DNA from: Actinoplanes ianthinogenes
GTDB taxonomy: Bacteria > Actinomycetota > Actinomycetes > Mycobacteriales > Micromonosporaceae
Assembly: GCF_018324205.1 (NCBI RefSeq)
Contig: NZ_AP023356.1
Location: forward strand, 6,635,501-6,699,500
Direction: 5' to 3'
Length of the DNA stretch: 64,000 nt
In this document: one piece after another, positions 17,629-25,373 of the stretch
Layout of the letters: the number at the start of each line of letters is the position of its first letter
How positions within the stretch are numbered: position 1 is the stretch's first letter
Program-made: the position numbers and the translations under genes
Notes under the pieces: generated by a model
The model's input: only the letters and a program-made list of their open reading frames with translations
Database searches by the model: none
What the model was told of the DNA's origin: nothing

Positions 17629-18236
17629 GTCGTACCGGGCGGATTGACCGCGTCACCAACGAGACCAAGGTGCTCGTCGAGATCGACCTCGACGGCACCG
17701 GCAAGGGCGACCTGAGCACCGGCGTCGGCTTCTACGACCACATGCTCAACCAGCTCGCCAAGCACGGCGGCTTCGACCTCACCGTGCGCACCGAGGGCGA
17801 CCTGGAGATCGACTCGCACCACACCATCGAGGACACCGCGATCGCGCTGGGCGAGGCGTTCGCGCAGGCGCTCGGCGACAAGCGGGGCATCCGGCGGTAC
17901 GGCTCGGCCACCATCCCGATGGACGAGGTGCTGGTCCGGGCGGCCGTCGACCTGTCCGGGCGGCCCTATGTGGTGCACGACGAGCCGCTGCTCACGCCGT
18001 ACATCGGGCCGGTCTACGCGACCAGCATGACCCGGCACATCTTCGAGGCGTTCGGCCACGCGGCCAAGGTGACGCTGCACGTGGACGTGCTGCGGGCCTG
18101 CCGGCCGGGCGGGCACCCGGACGCGCACCACGTGGTGGAGGCCCAGTTCAAGGCGTTCTCCCGGGCGCTGCGCGAGGCCGTCGAGATCGACCCGCGCAAC
18201 GCGGGCTCGCTGCCGTCGACCAAGGGCGTGCTCTGA
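17625..18236 (+). CDS. hisB: Imidazoleglycerol-phosphate dehydratase HisB
   Basis: 203 aa, the monofunctional actinobacterial form without a fused phosphatase. Manganese-dependent dehydration of IGP to imidazole acetol phosphate. Metal-binding His clusters are visible in GFYDHMLNQLAKHG, DSHHTIEDTAIALGEA and HPDAHHVVEAQFKAFSRAL. GTG start overlaps the hisC stop. Confidence 0.97.
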   Translation: MSRTGRIDRVTNETKVLVEIDLDGTGKGDLSTGVGFYDHMLNQLAKHGGFDLTVRTEGDLEIDSHHTIEDTAIALGEAFAQALGDKRGIRRYGSATIPMDEVLVRAAVDLSGRPYVVHDEPLLTPYIGPVYATSMTRHIFEAFGHAAKVTLHVDVLRACRPGGHPDAHHVVEAQFKAFSRALREAVEIDPRNAGSLPSTKGVL

Positions 18237-18237
18237 C

Positions 18238-18858
18238 ATGACGGCGAACGTGGTCATTCTCGACTACGGCTCGGGGAACCTGCGGTCGGCGGAGCGCGCG
18301 GTGGCGCGTACCGGTGCGGACGTCACCGTGACCAGTGACCTCGCGCTGGCCGCGGCGGCCGACGGGCTGGTCGTGCCGGGTGTCGGCGCCTACGCCGCGT
18401 GCATGGCCGGGATCGACGAGCTGGGCGCCGGGCCGGTGATCGCCGAGCGGGTCGCCGCCGGCCGTCCGGTGCTCGGCATCTGCGTGGGCATGCAGATCAT
18501 GTTCGAGTCCGGGGTGGAGCACGGGCTGGAGACCAAGGGGCTGGGGCTGCTGCCCGGCTCGGTCACCCGGCTGCGCGCCGAGCGGATCCCGCACATGGGG
18601 TGGAACACGGTCACCGTGCCGGCCGGGTCGACGCTGCTGGCGGGCCTGCCCGAGGACGCCCGGTTCTACTTCGTGCACTCCTACGCCGCTCAGGACCTGG
18701 CGGCCCTCGCCCCGGCGACGGTCACCACCGCGGCCCACGACGAGCCGTTCGCGGCCGTGGTGGAACGCGGCGCTCTCAGCGTCGCCCAGTTCCACCCGGA
18801 GAAATCGGCCGATGCCGGGTACGCGCTGCTGACCAACTGGGTCGCCACCCTCCGATGA
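18238..18858 (+). CDS. hisH: Imidazole glycerol phosphate synthase, glutaminase subunit HisH
   Basis: 206 aa class-I glutamine amidotransferase that supplies ammonia to HisF. Start VVILDYGSGNLRSAERA, oxyanion region VPGVGAYAACM, nucleophile Cys in VLGICVGMQIMFE, and catalytic His/Glu in AQFHPEKSADAG. The stop overlaps the next small gene as ATGA. Its partner hisF lies 2.5 kb downstream rather than adjacent. Confidence 0.97.
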   Translation: MTANVVILDYGSGNLRSAERAVARTGADVTVTSDLALAAAADGLVVPGVGAYAACMAGIDELGAGPVIAERVAAGRPVLGICVGMQIMFESGVEHGLETKGLGLLPGSVTRLRAERIPHMGWNTVTVPAGSTLLAGLPEDARFYFVHSYAAQDLAALAPATVTTAAHDEPFAAVVERGALSVAQFHPEKSADAGYALLTNWVATLR

Positions 18859-19175
18859 GCAAGGAACGCGCACGCCGCCGGGCCGAACGGCTCGTCGTCC
18901 TCGAACGGGAGAAGGCCGACCGGGCCCGGAAGGTGGCCCGGCGGCAGCGTCGCCGTGCACTCCTCAGGAAGCTCTCGCTGCCGAGACTGGGCAGCGACGG
19001 CCGGCTCTATCACCGCAGCCGCCGGCAGCGGGTCGGCATCGTGGTCGTCCCGCTGATCGCCATCGCCGCGGTCTGGTTGTTCATCCCGGAGACGGCGCTG
19101 CGCATCCTGCTCACCGTCCTGCTCGTCCTGGCCGCCCCGGCCCTCGTGGTCGTGGTGCTCGGCCGCCGTTCATAG
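18855..19175 (+). CDS. Small basic membrane protein inside the his operon
   Basis: 106 aa. The first 50 residues are strongly basic (RARRRAERLVVLEREKADRA, KVARRQRRRALLRKL) and probably helical. Two hydrophobic segments follow: about 60-77 (VGIVVVPLIAIAAVWLFI) and 82-102 (LRILLTVLLVLAAPALVVVVL). Start ATG 18855 overlaps the hisH stop, and the end lies 10 bp before priA, so it is translated as part of the operon. Function unknown; a homologue in the same place in other actinobacteria would support a real role. Confidence 0.8.
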   Translation: MSKERARRRAERLVVLEREKADRARKVARRQRRRALLRKLSLPRLGSDGRLYHRSRRQRVGIVVVPLIAIAAVWLFIPETALRILLTVLLVLAAPALVVVVLGRRS

Positions 19176-19185
19176 GAGATAGATC

Positions 19186-19911
19186 GTGACGCTTCACCTG
19201 CTGCCCGCCGTCGACGTCGCCGACGGCCAGGCGGTCCGCCTGGTCCAGGGCGCCGCCGGTTCGGAGACCGCCTACGGCGACCCGCTGGAAGCCGCCCTGG
19301 CCTGGCAGAACGACGGCGCCGAGTGGATCCACCTGGTCGACCTGGACGCGGCGTTCGGCCGGGGCTCGAACGCCGAGCTGCTCGCCGACGTGGTCCGCCG
19401 CCTGGACGTCAAGGTGGAGCTCTCCGGCGGCATCCGCGACGACGAGTCGCTGACCCGGGCCCTCGCGACCGGCGCCCAGCGGGTCAACATCGGCACCGCC
19501 GCGCTGGAGGACCCGGAGTGGTGCGACCGGATCTGCGCGGAGTACGGCGACCGCGTCGCCATCGGCCTCGACGTCCGCGGCCGGACCCTGGCCGCCCGCG
19601 GCTGGACCCGGGACGGCGGTGACCTCTACGAGGTGCTGGCGCGCCTGGACAAGGCCGGCGCGACCCGGTATGTCGTCACCGACATCACCAAGGACGGCAC
19701 CATGCGCGGCCCGAACCTCGAACTGCTCCGCGAGGTCTGCGCCGCCACCGACAAGCCGGTGATCGCCAGCGGCGGGGTCTCCACCCTCGACGACCTGCGG
19801 GCCCTGGCGACCCTGGAGCCGGTCGGGGTGGAGGGTGTGATCGCGGGCAAGGCGCTCTACGCCGGCGCCTTCACGGTCCGGGAAGCGCTCGACGTCCTCA
19901 AGCAGGCGTAA
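19186..19911 (+). CDS. priA: Bifunctional HisA/TrpF isomerase PriA
   Basis: 241 aa (beta/alpha)8 barrel. In actinobacteria PriA isomerises both ProFAR (histidine) and phosphoribosylanthranilate (tryptophan). The general acid/base aspartates are D10 in LLPAVDVADG and the Asp in VVTDITKDGTM. The RGWTRDGGDLYE loop, carrying the Trp used in substrate switching, is present, as is KVELSGGIRDDESL. Dual function is inferred from lineage, this loop, and the absence of a trpF beside trpC-B-A here. A GGAG-like site (AGGAGATAG) precedes the GTG. Confidence 0.93.
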   Translation: MTLHLLPAVDVADGQAVRLVQGAAGSETAYGDPLEAALAWQNDGAEWIHLVDLDAAFGRGSNAELLADVVRRLDVKVELSGGIRDDESLTRALATGAQRVNIGTAALEDPEWCDRICAEYGDRVAIGLDVRGRTLAARGWTRDGGDLYEVLARLDKAGATRYVVTDITKDGTMRGPNLELLREVCAATDKPVIASGGVSTLDDLRALATLEPVGVEGVIAGKALYAGAFTVREALDVLKQA

Positions 19912-19930
19912 CCCTCAGGCACGGGGACTC

Positions 19931-20380
19931 TCACACGGGTGTGATCTCGAAGACCGCCACCCGATCGGCGGCGGCCTCGAACTCGTCCGGGTCGGCGCTG
20001 GTCACCAGCCCGATCCGGATGTAGAAGAACACCCCGGCCGGCACCTCGGCCGGGAACGCCCGGACCACCCGCCGGCGCAGCCCGGGATCGGTCACCTCGG
20101 TGAGGATCACCTGGCTGCGCCGTCGCCCGGCGGCCAGCTCACCTCGCCCGGCGGCGCGCACGTTACGGGCCCAGTCGCCGCGTGGCAGGCCGGCGATCAC
20201 GTACCGCCGGCCGTCCACGGTGATCGGGGTGACCGGGGCCGGCCGCGGCACCCCGCTGCGCCGGCCCGGCACGGTCAGCACACAGACCGGCCCGACCCGT
20301 ACCCCGAGCCGGGTCAGCCCCCGGGTGAGCCGGTTGACGAGGGGAAGCCAGACGGGAAGTCTCCCGGTTGTCGGGGCCAT
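19931..20380 (-). CDS. Deazaflavin (F420)-dependent nitroreductase-family protein
   Basis: 149 aa, small split-barrel protein of the Ddn-like family that uses reduced F420 in actinobacteria. Family blocks: VCVLTVPGRRSGVPRPAPVT, YVIAGLPRGDWARNVRA and LTEVTDPGLRRRVVRAF. The ATG at 20380 follows GGAGGG by 7 bp; the GTG at 20395 would overlap that site. It runs opposite to the his genes, between priA and hisF, and diverges from an EamA exporter with a shared palindrome between. Substrate unknown. Confidence 0.85.
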   Translation of the reverse strand: MAPTTGRLPVWLPLVNRLTRGLTRLGVRVGPVCVLTVPGRRSGVPRPAPVTPITVDGRRYVIAGLPRGDWARNVRAAGRGELAAGRRRSQVILTEVTDPGLRRRVVRAFPAEVPAGVFFYIRIGLVTSADPDEFEAAADRVAVFEITPV

Positions 20381-20406
20381 CGCACATCCCTCCACGATTA
20401 AGGGCC

Positions 20407-20425
20407 GCTACATCGATGGTGTAGC
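20407..20425. promoter_or_regulatory. Operator-like palindrome between divergent genes
   Basis: GCTACA (20407-20412) and TGTAGC (20420-20425) are perfect inverted repeats around a 7-bp centre. Direct TTAAGGG copies flank it (at about 20398 and 20441). The site lies in the 91-bp gap between the reductase and the EamA gene and could control both. No regulator gene is adjacent. Confidence 0.4.
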
Positions 20426-20471
20426 AAATCTCGCTGGTGGTTAAGGGTTGCCGGGCACCAGGCTGAGCACC

Positions 20472-21356
20472 ATGAGGCCGCGTGACATCGCCCTGGCCGT
20501 CGCCGTCGCGGCGGTCTGGGGCGTCAACTTCGTCGTGATCGAGACCGGGCTGGACCACTTCCCGCCGTTGCTCTTCTCCGCTCTGCGGTTCGGGCTGGCC
20601 GCATTCCCGGCGATCCTCGTGGTGGGCCGCCCGCAGGTTCCCTGGCGATGGGTCGCCGCGGTCGCCCTGATCCTCGGCGTGGTGAAGTTCTCCCTGCTCT
20701 TCGCCGGGATGGCGGCCGGGATGCCGGCCGGGCTCAGCTCCCTGGTGTTGCAGAGCCAGGCGATCTTCACGATGCTCTTCGCCACCCTGCTGCTGCGCGA
20801 ACGGCCGCGCCGCGTGCAGATCGCCGGGCTGGCCGTGGCCGCCACCGGCGTCGCCCTGGTGGCCACCCGGACCGGCGCCGGCCTGCCGGCCTTCCTGCTG
20901 GTCATCGCGGCGGCCGCGGCCTGGGGCCTGTCGAACGTGGCCACCCGCAAGGCGTCGCCGCCGGACACGCTGCGCTTCATGGTCTGGGTCAGCGCGCTCG
21001 CCACCGGACCGCTGATCGTCCTCTCCCTGCTGGTCGACGGCCCGTCCGCGGATCTCGCCGCGATGCGCGCCATCGACACCGAGGCGGTCCTGGCGCTGCT
21101 CTACATCGCGCTGCTCGCGACGCTGGCCGGCTTCGGCGCCTGGGGCTACCTGATCCGCAAGCACGGTGCCGCCACGGTCGCGCCGTTCTCCATGCTCGTC
21201 CCGTTCTTCGGGATCGCCTCGGCGGCGCTGATCCTCGGCGAGCCGGTGCACGCGATCGACGTCGCGGGCGGCGTGCTGGTGGTCGGCGGCGTGCTTCTGG
21301 GACTGGTCCGGTCCCGTCCGGCGGTGCACGAGCCGCTGGTTAGGGTGGAGGCATGA
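20472..21356 (+). CDS. EamA/DMT-family exporter
   Basis: 294 aa with ten hydrophobic segments in two EamA repeats. The first starts IALAVAVAAVWGVNFVVIETG, the second LLVIAAAAAWGLSNVATRKA. ALRFGLAAFPAIL and PFFGIASAALILGEPVHAID are typical of the RhaT/YdcZ-like metabolite exporters, including amino-acid exporters. ATG 20472 is preferred; an upstream in-frame TTG at 20448 is possible. Its stop overlaps hisF as ATGA, which suggests co-transcription with hisF. Substrate unknown. Confidence 0.88.
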   Translation: MRPRDIALAVAVAAVWGVNFVVIETGLDHFPPLLFSALRFGLAAFPAILVVGRPQVPWRWVAAVALILGVVKFSLLFAGMAAGMPAGLSSLVLQSQAIFTMLFATLLLRERPRRVQIAGLAVAATGVALVATRTGAGLPAFLLVIAAAAAWGLSNVATRKASPPDTLRFMVWVSALATGPLIVLSLLVDGPSADLAAMRAIDTEAVLALLYIALLATLAGFGAWGYLIRKHGAATVAPFSMLVPFFGIASAALILGEPVHAIDVAGGVLVVGGVLLGLVRSRPAVHEPLVRVEA

Positions 21357-22114
21357 CGGTCGCGGTGCGTGTGATCCCCTGCCTGGACGTGGACGCCGGA
21401 CGGGTGGTGAAAGGGGTCAACTTCGTCGACCTGCGGGATGCCGGCGACCCGGTCGAGCTGGCCGCGGCCTACGACGCGGCCGGAGCCGACGAGCTGACCT
21501 TCCTCGACGTGACCGCCTCCTCCGACGACCGTGGCACCATGCTGGACGTGGTCCGCCGCACCGCCGAGTCGGTCTTCATCCCGCTCACCGTCGGCGGCGG
21601 TGTCCGCTCGGTGGCCGATGTGGACGTGCTGCTCCGGGCCGGCGCCGACAAGGCCGGGGTGAACACCGCCGCCATCAACCGTCCGGAGCTGATCAGCGAG
21701 ATCGCCGAGCGGTTCGGTAACCAGGTGCTGGTCCTCTCCCTCGACGTGCGTCGCGCCGCCGGTCAGCCCTCGGGCTGGGAGGTCACCACGCACGGCGGGC
21801 GTCGCAGCGCCGGTCTCGACGCCGTCGAGTGGGCGGCCCGGGTGGCCGAGCTGGGCGCCGGCGAGATCCTGCTCAACTCGATGGATGCCGACGGGACCAA
21901 GGCCGGCTTCGACCTCGACCTGATCCGCGCGGTCCGCGCCGTCGTCGACATCCCGGTGATCGCCAGCGGCGGCGCGGGCGCGGTCGAGCACTTCCCGCCG
22001 GCCGTCGCCGCGGGCGCCGACGCCGTCCTGGCCGCCAGCGTCTTCCACTTCGGCGACCTCACCATCGGCCAGGTCAAGGATTCCTTGCGGTCCGCCGGCA
22101 ACCCGGTCCGCTGA
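21353..22114 (+). CDS. hisF: Imidazole glycerol phosphate synthase, cyclase subunit HisF
   Basis: 253 aa (beta/alpha)8 barrel that uses ammonia from HisH to form IGP and AICAR. Catalytic Asp residues lie in VIPCLDVDAGRVVKGVNF and LLNSMDADGTKAGFD. TVGGGVRSVADVD and VIASGGAGAVEHF bind phosphate. The ATG has GGAGG just before it and TAGGGT at 21341-21346, so it may also start its own transcript. hisI does not follow: it lies 17.6 kb away. Confidence 0.97.
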   Translation: MTVAVRVIPCLDVDAGRVVKGVNFVDLRDAGDPVELAAAYDAAGADELTFLDVTASSDDRGTMLDVVRRTAESVFIPLTVGGGVRSVADVDVLLRAGADKAGVNTAAINRPELISEIAERFGNQVLVLSLDVRRAAGQPSGWEVTTHGGRRSAGLDAVEWAARVAELGAGEILLNSMDADGTKAGFDLDLIRAVRAVVDIPVIASGGAGAVEHFPPAVAAGADAVLAASVFHFGDLTIGQVKDSLRSAGNPVR

Positions 22115-22170
22115 TTTCCGGTACGCCCTGAGCACCCACCAACCGCACCAGCCCCGTCCCGCGCCAGCCC

Positions 22171-22380
22171 CTGCGCGGTGTCCGCATTGCCTCCAGGCTG
22201 CTGCGCGTGTCCCGGCCTGCGGGTGTCACGCGGTGCCCGCTGCCGCTTCCGGCTGCTGCGCGTGTCCCGGCCTTCGGGTGTCGCGCGGTGTCCGCATCGT
22301 CTGCCGGCTGCTGCGCGCGTCGCGGCCCGCGAATGTCACGCGGTGTCCGCTGCCGGTTCCGGTCGCTGGGCGTGTCGCGG
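22171..22380 (+). repeat. 55-bp tandem repeat array, nearly four copies
   Basis: GCTGCTGCGCGTGTC-type starts recur at 22197, 22252, 22307 and, diverged, 22362, each 55 bp apart; a half copy precedes them. Overlapping frames translate only the repeat, so 22115-22568 is treated as non-coding. It lies between the convergent ends of hisF and the minus-strand gene at 22569. Confidence 0.82.
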
Positions 22381-22381
22381 T

Positions 22382-22440
22382 CCGGGCTGGCCTCCAGCGC
22401 CCTATCCGGGGTCTGGATAGGGCGCTGGAGGCCAGCCCGG
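22382..22440. repeat. Perfect 26-bp inverted repeat (hairpin) beside the 55-bp array
   Basis: The arms 22382-22407 and 22415-22440 are exact reverse complements, with the 7-nt loop GGGGTCT. The left arm begins CCGGGCTGGCCTCCAGCG and ends CCCTATCC. No T-run follows on either strand, so a simple intrinsic terminator is uncertain; a palindromic repeat family member is more likely. It lies between convergent genes and could still block read-through in both directions. Confidence 0.9.
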
Positions 22441-22568
22441 GAGCTTGCGGCGCGCTGCGGTCCGGGGTGGGGCGGCGATCGCGTAGGGGCCGGCGCGGGA
22501 CGGGGCTGTGCCCCCGCTTTGGGTGTGACGGGGCTGTGTCCCGCTTCGGGTGTACTGAAAGAAGGGTT

Positions 22569-22997
22569 TCAGCGGCCGTCGGCCAGGCGGAGGCTGTACT
22601 CGCGGACGGCGGCGTTGTAGGTGGGCTCGTCCAGCGACCAATCCGTGTAACCGGGCTCGGCGGCCCGGTTGAGCTGGGCCTGCAAGGTCATGACGGCGGA
22701 GGAGAGGCCGCTGAACGGGCGGGTGCGCCAGAGCTGCTCGCCGGCCGGGGCGACCTCGATGACGTCGTCGGCGACGGTGATCAGGCCGGCGCCGGCCAGG
22801 CGGCGGACGGACTCCTCCAGGTCGGCGCGGGCCGGGACGCTGTGGTGCAGGAAGTCAGCGGCGGCGAGCAGGTCGGCGAGCGTCGCGCCGGTGACCGGCA
22901 GCGCCGCGTGCAGCGCCCGGTCGCGCTCCAGGCGCTCGGCGATGACCGCGGAGACGAAGATCCACGCGTCGTTCCAATTCCAGCCGCCGACCCCCAT
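22569..22997 (-). CDS. Hypothetical protein with winged-helix-like character
   Basis: 142 aa from the ATG at 22997; upstream in-frame codons would add a basic, unconserved-looking extension. GGWNWNDAWIFVSAVIAERL is followed by LADLLAAADFLHHSVPARADLEESVRRLAGAGLITV and a beta-like ADDVIEVAPAGEQLW. This resembles the layout of a winged-helix domain (helix-turn-helix plus wing), which is inference. It is probably cytoplasmic. The gene is convergent with hisF and lies 132 bp upstream of (before) the yczE-like stop on the same strand. Confidence 0.65.
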   Translation of the reverse strand: MGVGGWNWNDAWIFVSAVIAERLERDRALHAALPVTGATLADLLAAADFLHHSVPARADLEESVRRLAGAGLITVADDVIEVAPAGEQLWRTRPFSGLSSAVMTLQAQLNRAAEPGYTDWSLDEPTYNAAVREYSLRLADGR

Positions 22998-23129
22998 GCC
23001 GCAATGATGCCGTGCCGTCGGCATGTCGGGAAGCGATTGTGTCCGGATGATCAGCGGCCGGTGGCGAGAGATAAAAGCGGATCTATACCGTTGTAAACGG
23101 CATAGGGTACGCATCGGGGTCGCCCCGTC

Positions 23130-23753
23130 TCAGTGGGCGGGCACCGCATCCGTGGTCGCGTCCCGCCCGGGCTCGGGGACCGTGAGCCGGGGCAGGAACA
23201 GGTGCACCAGCGGGCCGATGGCCAGCGCGTACGCGATCGTGCCCACCCCGACCGTCCCGCCCAGCAGGAAGCCGGCGCCCAGCACGGACAGCTCGATGCC
23301 GGTCCGGATCATCCGCAGCGACAGTTTGGGGAAGCGCCTGGCCAGGCCGGTCATCAGCCCGTCGCGCGGACCCGGGCCCATCCGGCTGCCGATGTAGAGG
23401 CCGGTGGCGACGCCGTTCAGCAGGATGCCGGCGACCAGGTAGCCGACCCGGGCCGGGATCGTGGCGCCGGCCGGCAGCACCGCCAGCGCGGCGTCCGCGG
23501 AGAACCCGACGATCAGCAGGTTGGCTACCGTGCCGATGCCCGGCCGCTGGCGCAGCGGGATCCAGAGCAGCAGCACCGGCACGCCGACCAGCAGCACGAC
23601 CCAGCCGAAGCTGATCCCGGTCACCTCGGAGAGACCCTGGTGGAACACGTCCCACGGGTTGAGGCCCAGTCCGGACTCGATCATGAGGGCCATGCTGACG
23701 CCGTAGAGGACGAGTCCGACGAGGAGCTGGGTGACGCGGCGAACCAGGATCAT
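23130..23753 (-). CDS. YczE/YyaS/YitT-family membrane protein
   Basis: 207 aa, about five transmembrane segments starting VTQLLVGLVLYGVSMALMIESGLG. LNPWDVFHQGLSEVTG and YIGSRMGPGPRDGLMTGLARR are the family's signature loops. In Bacillus, yczE pairs with the MocR regulator gene yczR; the same divergent pairing is seen here with the gene at 23812, which supports a regulator-target relation. The transported or sensed molecule is not known. The C-terminus is short and charged. Confidence 0.87.
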   Translation of the reverse strand: MILVRRVTQLLVGLVLYGVSMALMIESGLGLNPWDVFHQGLSEVTGISFGWVVLLVGVPVLLLWIPLRQRPGIGTVANLLIVGFSADAALAVLPAGATIPARVGYLVAGILLNGVATGLYIGSRMGPGPRDGLMTGLARRFPKLSLRMIRTGIELSVLGAGFLLGGTVGVGTIAYALAIGPLVHLFLPRLTVPEPGRDATTDAVPAH

Positions 23754-23767
23754 GCTGCCACTCTCGA

Positions 23768-23797
23768 TGCCAATTCGTCGGTGTTAAAGTGCCAATC
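23768..23797. promoter_or_regulatory. Direct-repeat operator candidate between yczE-like and MocR genes
   Basis: TGCCAATT (23768-23775) and TGCCAATC (23790-23797) are direct repeats 22 bp apart, two helical turns. A TAAAGT -10-like box for the MocR gene lies at 23785-23790. MocR/PdxR dimers are known to bind spaced direct repeats, so autoregulation and control of the divergent membrane protein are plausible. Confidence 0.5.
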
Positions 23798-23811
23798 TTC
23801 GGGAGGTGGCT

Positions 23812-25266
23812 ATGACGACGTCGGTGCGAGGGGACCAATTGGCCCGGTTGCTGGGTCGGTGGCATTCGCTGCCGGGGCGGCACCGGAGCCCGGACTACGC
23901 GGCGCTGGCCGCGGCGGTGCGGGGGTTGCTCTCCGACGGGCGGCTCGCGCTGGGGGTGCGGCTGCCGGCCGAGCGAGAGCTGGCCGAGGCGCTCGCGGTG
24001 AGCCGGACCACGGTGTCCGCGGCCTACCGGGCGCTGCGCGAGACCGGTCACCTGACCAGCCGGCGCGGCGCCGGCAGCTGGACCACGTTGCCGAACGGGC
24101 ACCGGGTGGCCACCTCCGGCCTGTGGACCGCGGACGACGACCTCGACATGATCGACATGGGGGTGGCCGCCTCGGCCGCGCCGGTCGAGCTGGTGCCGGC
24201 CGCCCGGGCCGCCGCCGACGACCTGCCGCGGTACCTGGGGAGTGCCGGATATCACCCGACCGGCCTGCCGGAGCTGCGCGCGGCGGTCGCGGACAACTAC
24301 ACGGCCCGCGGCGTGCCCACGTCGGCCGAGCAGATCCTGATCACCAGCGGCACCCAGCAGGCGCTCGACCTGGTGCTCCGGCTCTCCGTGCCGGCCGGCG
24401 CGCCGGTTCTGGTGGAGACGCCGACCTATCCGAACGCGCTGGCGGCGCTCTCCGCCCGGCGGGCCCGGATCAGCACGCACGGGCTGGACACCGCGACGGG
24501 CTGGGACGGTGAGATGCTGCTCGGCGCGCTGCGGCAGACACGGCCCCGGCTGGCCTACATGATCCCCGAGTTCCACAACCCGACCGGCCACCTGATGCCG
24601 GTCGAGCTGCGCGAACGGATGGTCGCCGCGGCACATGCCGGTGGCACCGATCTGGTCGTCGACGAGTCCTTCGTGGATCTGCCGCTGGACGACCCGGAGA
24701 TGCCGCCGCCGGTGGCGATGTTCGACCGGCACTCGCGGGTGATGTCGATCGGCGGGATGAGCAAGCCGTACTGGGGCGGGCTTCGGATCGGCTGGGTGCG
24801 CGCGTCCGCCCCGATGGTGCAGCGGCTCGCGGCGATCCGGGTCGGGGTGGACATGGCCAGCCCGGTGCTGGAGCAGCTGGTCGCGGTGCACCTGCTGAGC
24901 CAGGCGCCGACGATTGTCGAGGCGCGCCGGGCGCAGCTGCGGTTCCGGCGGGACGCGCTGGTCACGGCGCTGCGGGAGCAACTGCCGGAGTGGCGGTTCT
25001 TCGTGCCGGGCGGCGGGGTGACGCTCTGGGTGGAGCTGGACGGGCCGATCTCCAGCGCCCTGTCCCGGGCCGCCGAGGAGGTGGGTGTCCGGTTGGCGCC
25101 GGGGCCGCGGTTCGGGCTGGACGGGACGTTGGAGCGTTTCCTGCGGCTGCCGTTCACGCTGGCGGCCGACGACCTGACCGAGGCGGTGCGGCGGATCGCG
25201 TCGGTCCGCCACGACCTGGACCGGGCGGCGCGCCCGGCCTGGCGCACCCCGGCCGTGATCGCCTAG
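23812..25266 (+). CDS. MocR-family (GntR-aminotransferase) regulator, YczR-like
   Basis: 484 aa. The N-terminal GntR winged helix (about 20-95) includes LPAERELAEALAVSRTTVSA and GHLTSRRGAGSW. The rest is a fold-type-I aminotransferase-like domain with TSGTQQALDLVLRLSV, IPEFHNPTGHLMP, and the PLP lysine in IGGMSKPYWGGLRIGW. MocR proteins bind PLP, usually as effector rather than as enzyme. The ATG at 23812 follows GGGAGG; GTG 23806 is less likely. Divergent from a YczE-like gene, its probable target. The stop codon lies in the flank of the MITE-like element. Confidence 0.92.
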   Translation: MTTSVRGDQLARLLGRWHSLPGRHRSPDYAALAAAVRGLLSDGRLALGVRLPAERELAEALAVSRTTVSAAYRALRETGHLTSRRGAGSWTTLPNGHRVATSGLWTADDDLDMIDMGVAASAAPVELVPAARAAADDLPRYLGSAGYHPTGLPELRAAVADNYTARGVPTSAEQILITSGTQQALDLVLRLSVPAGAPVLVETPTYPNALAALSARRARISTHGLDTATGWDGEMLLGALRQTRPRLAYMIPEFHNPTGHLMPVELRERMVAAAHAGGTDLVVDESFVDLPLDDPEMPPPVAMFDRHSRVMSIGGMSKPYWGGLRIGWVRASAPMVQRLAAIRVGVDMASPVLEQLVAVHLLSQAPTIVEARRAQLRFRRDALVTALREQLPEWRFFVPGGGVTLWVELDGPISSALSRAAEEVGVRLAPGPRFGLDGTLERFLRLPFTLAADDLTEAVRRIASVRHDLDRAARPAWRTPAVIA

Positions 25267-25373
25267 GCCTGTCCTGCCGATCAAGCGAGTGCGAGGCGAG
25301 GTCCAGGTGGTGGCGGCCGACGCCAGGCGCCACCTGGGCCACGCCGCAGCCCCGCTTGATCGGCAGGACAGGC
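25267..25373. mobile_element. 107-bp MITE-like element with CTAG target duplication
   Basis: Terminal inverted repeats of 21 bp (25267-25287 and 25353-25373) are exact; the left one starts GCCTGTCCTGCCGATCAAGC. Both are flanked by CTAG (25263-25266 and 25374-25377), matching a 4-bp YTAR duplication of IS5-type elements. The 65-bp core has a nested partial stem (CCAGGTGG with CCACCTGG) and no gene. The two flanking convergent genes end exactly in the CTAG copies. The same structure could also act as a bidirectional terminator. Confidence 0.6.

Noticed and set aside
22382..22440. Single CRISPR repeat or array
   Set aside because: One palindrome only, no spacer-repeat alternation and no cas genes in the window.
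22178..23096. Plus-strand frames across the 55-bp array and the following minus-strand gene
   Set aside because: The first part is repeat translation and the second is a shadow of the minus-strand hypothetical gene.
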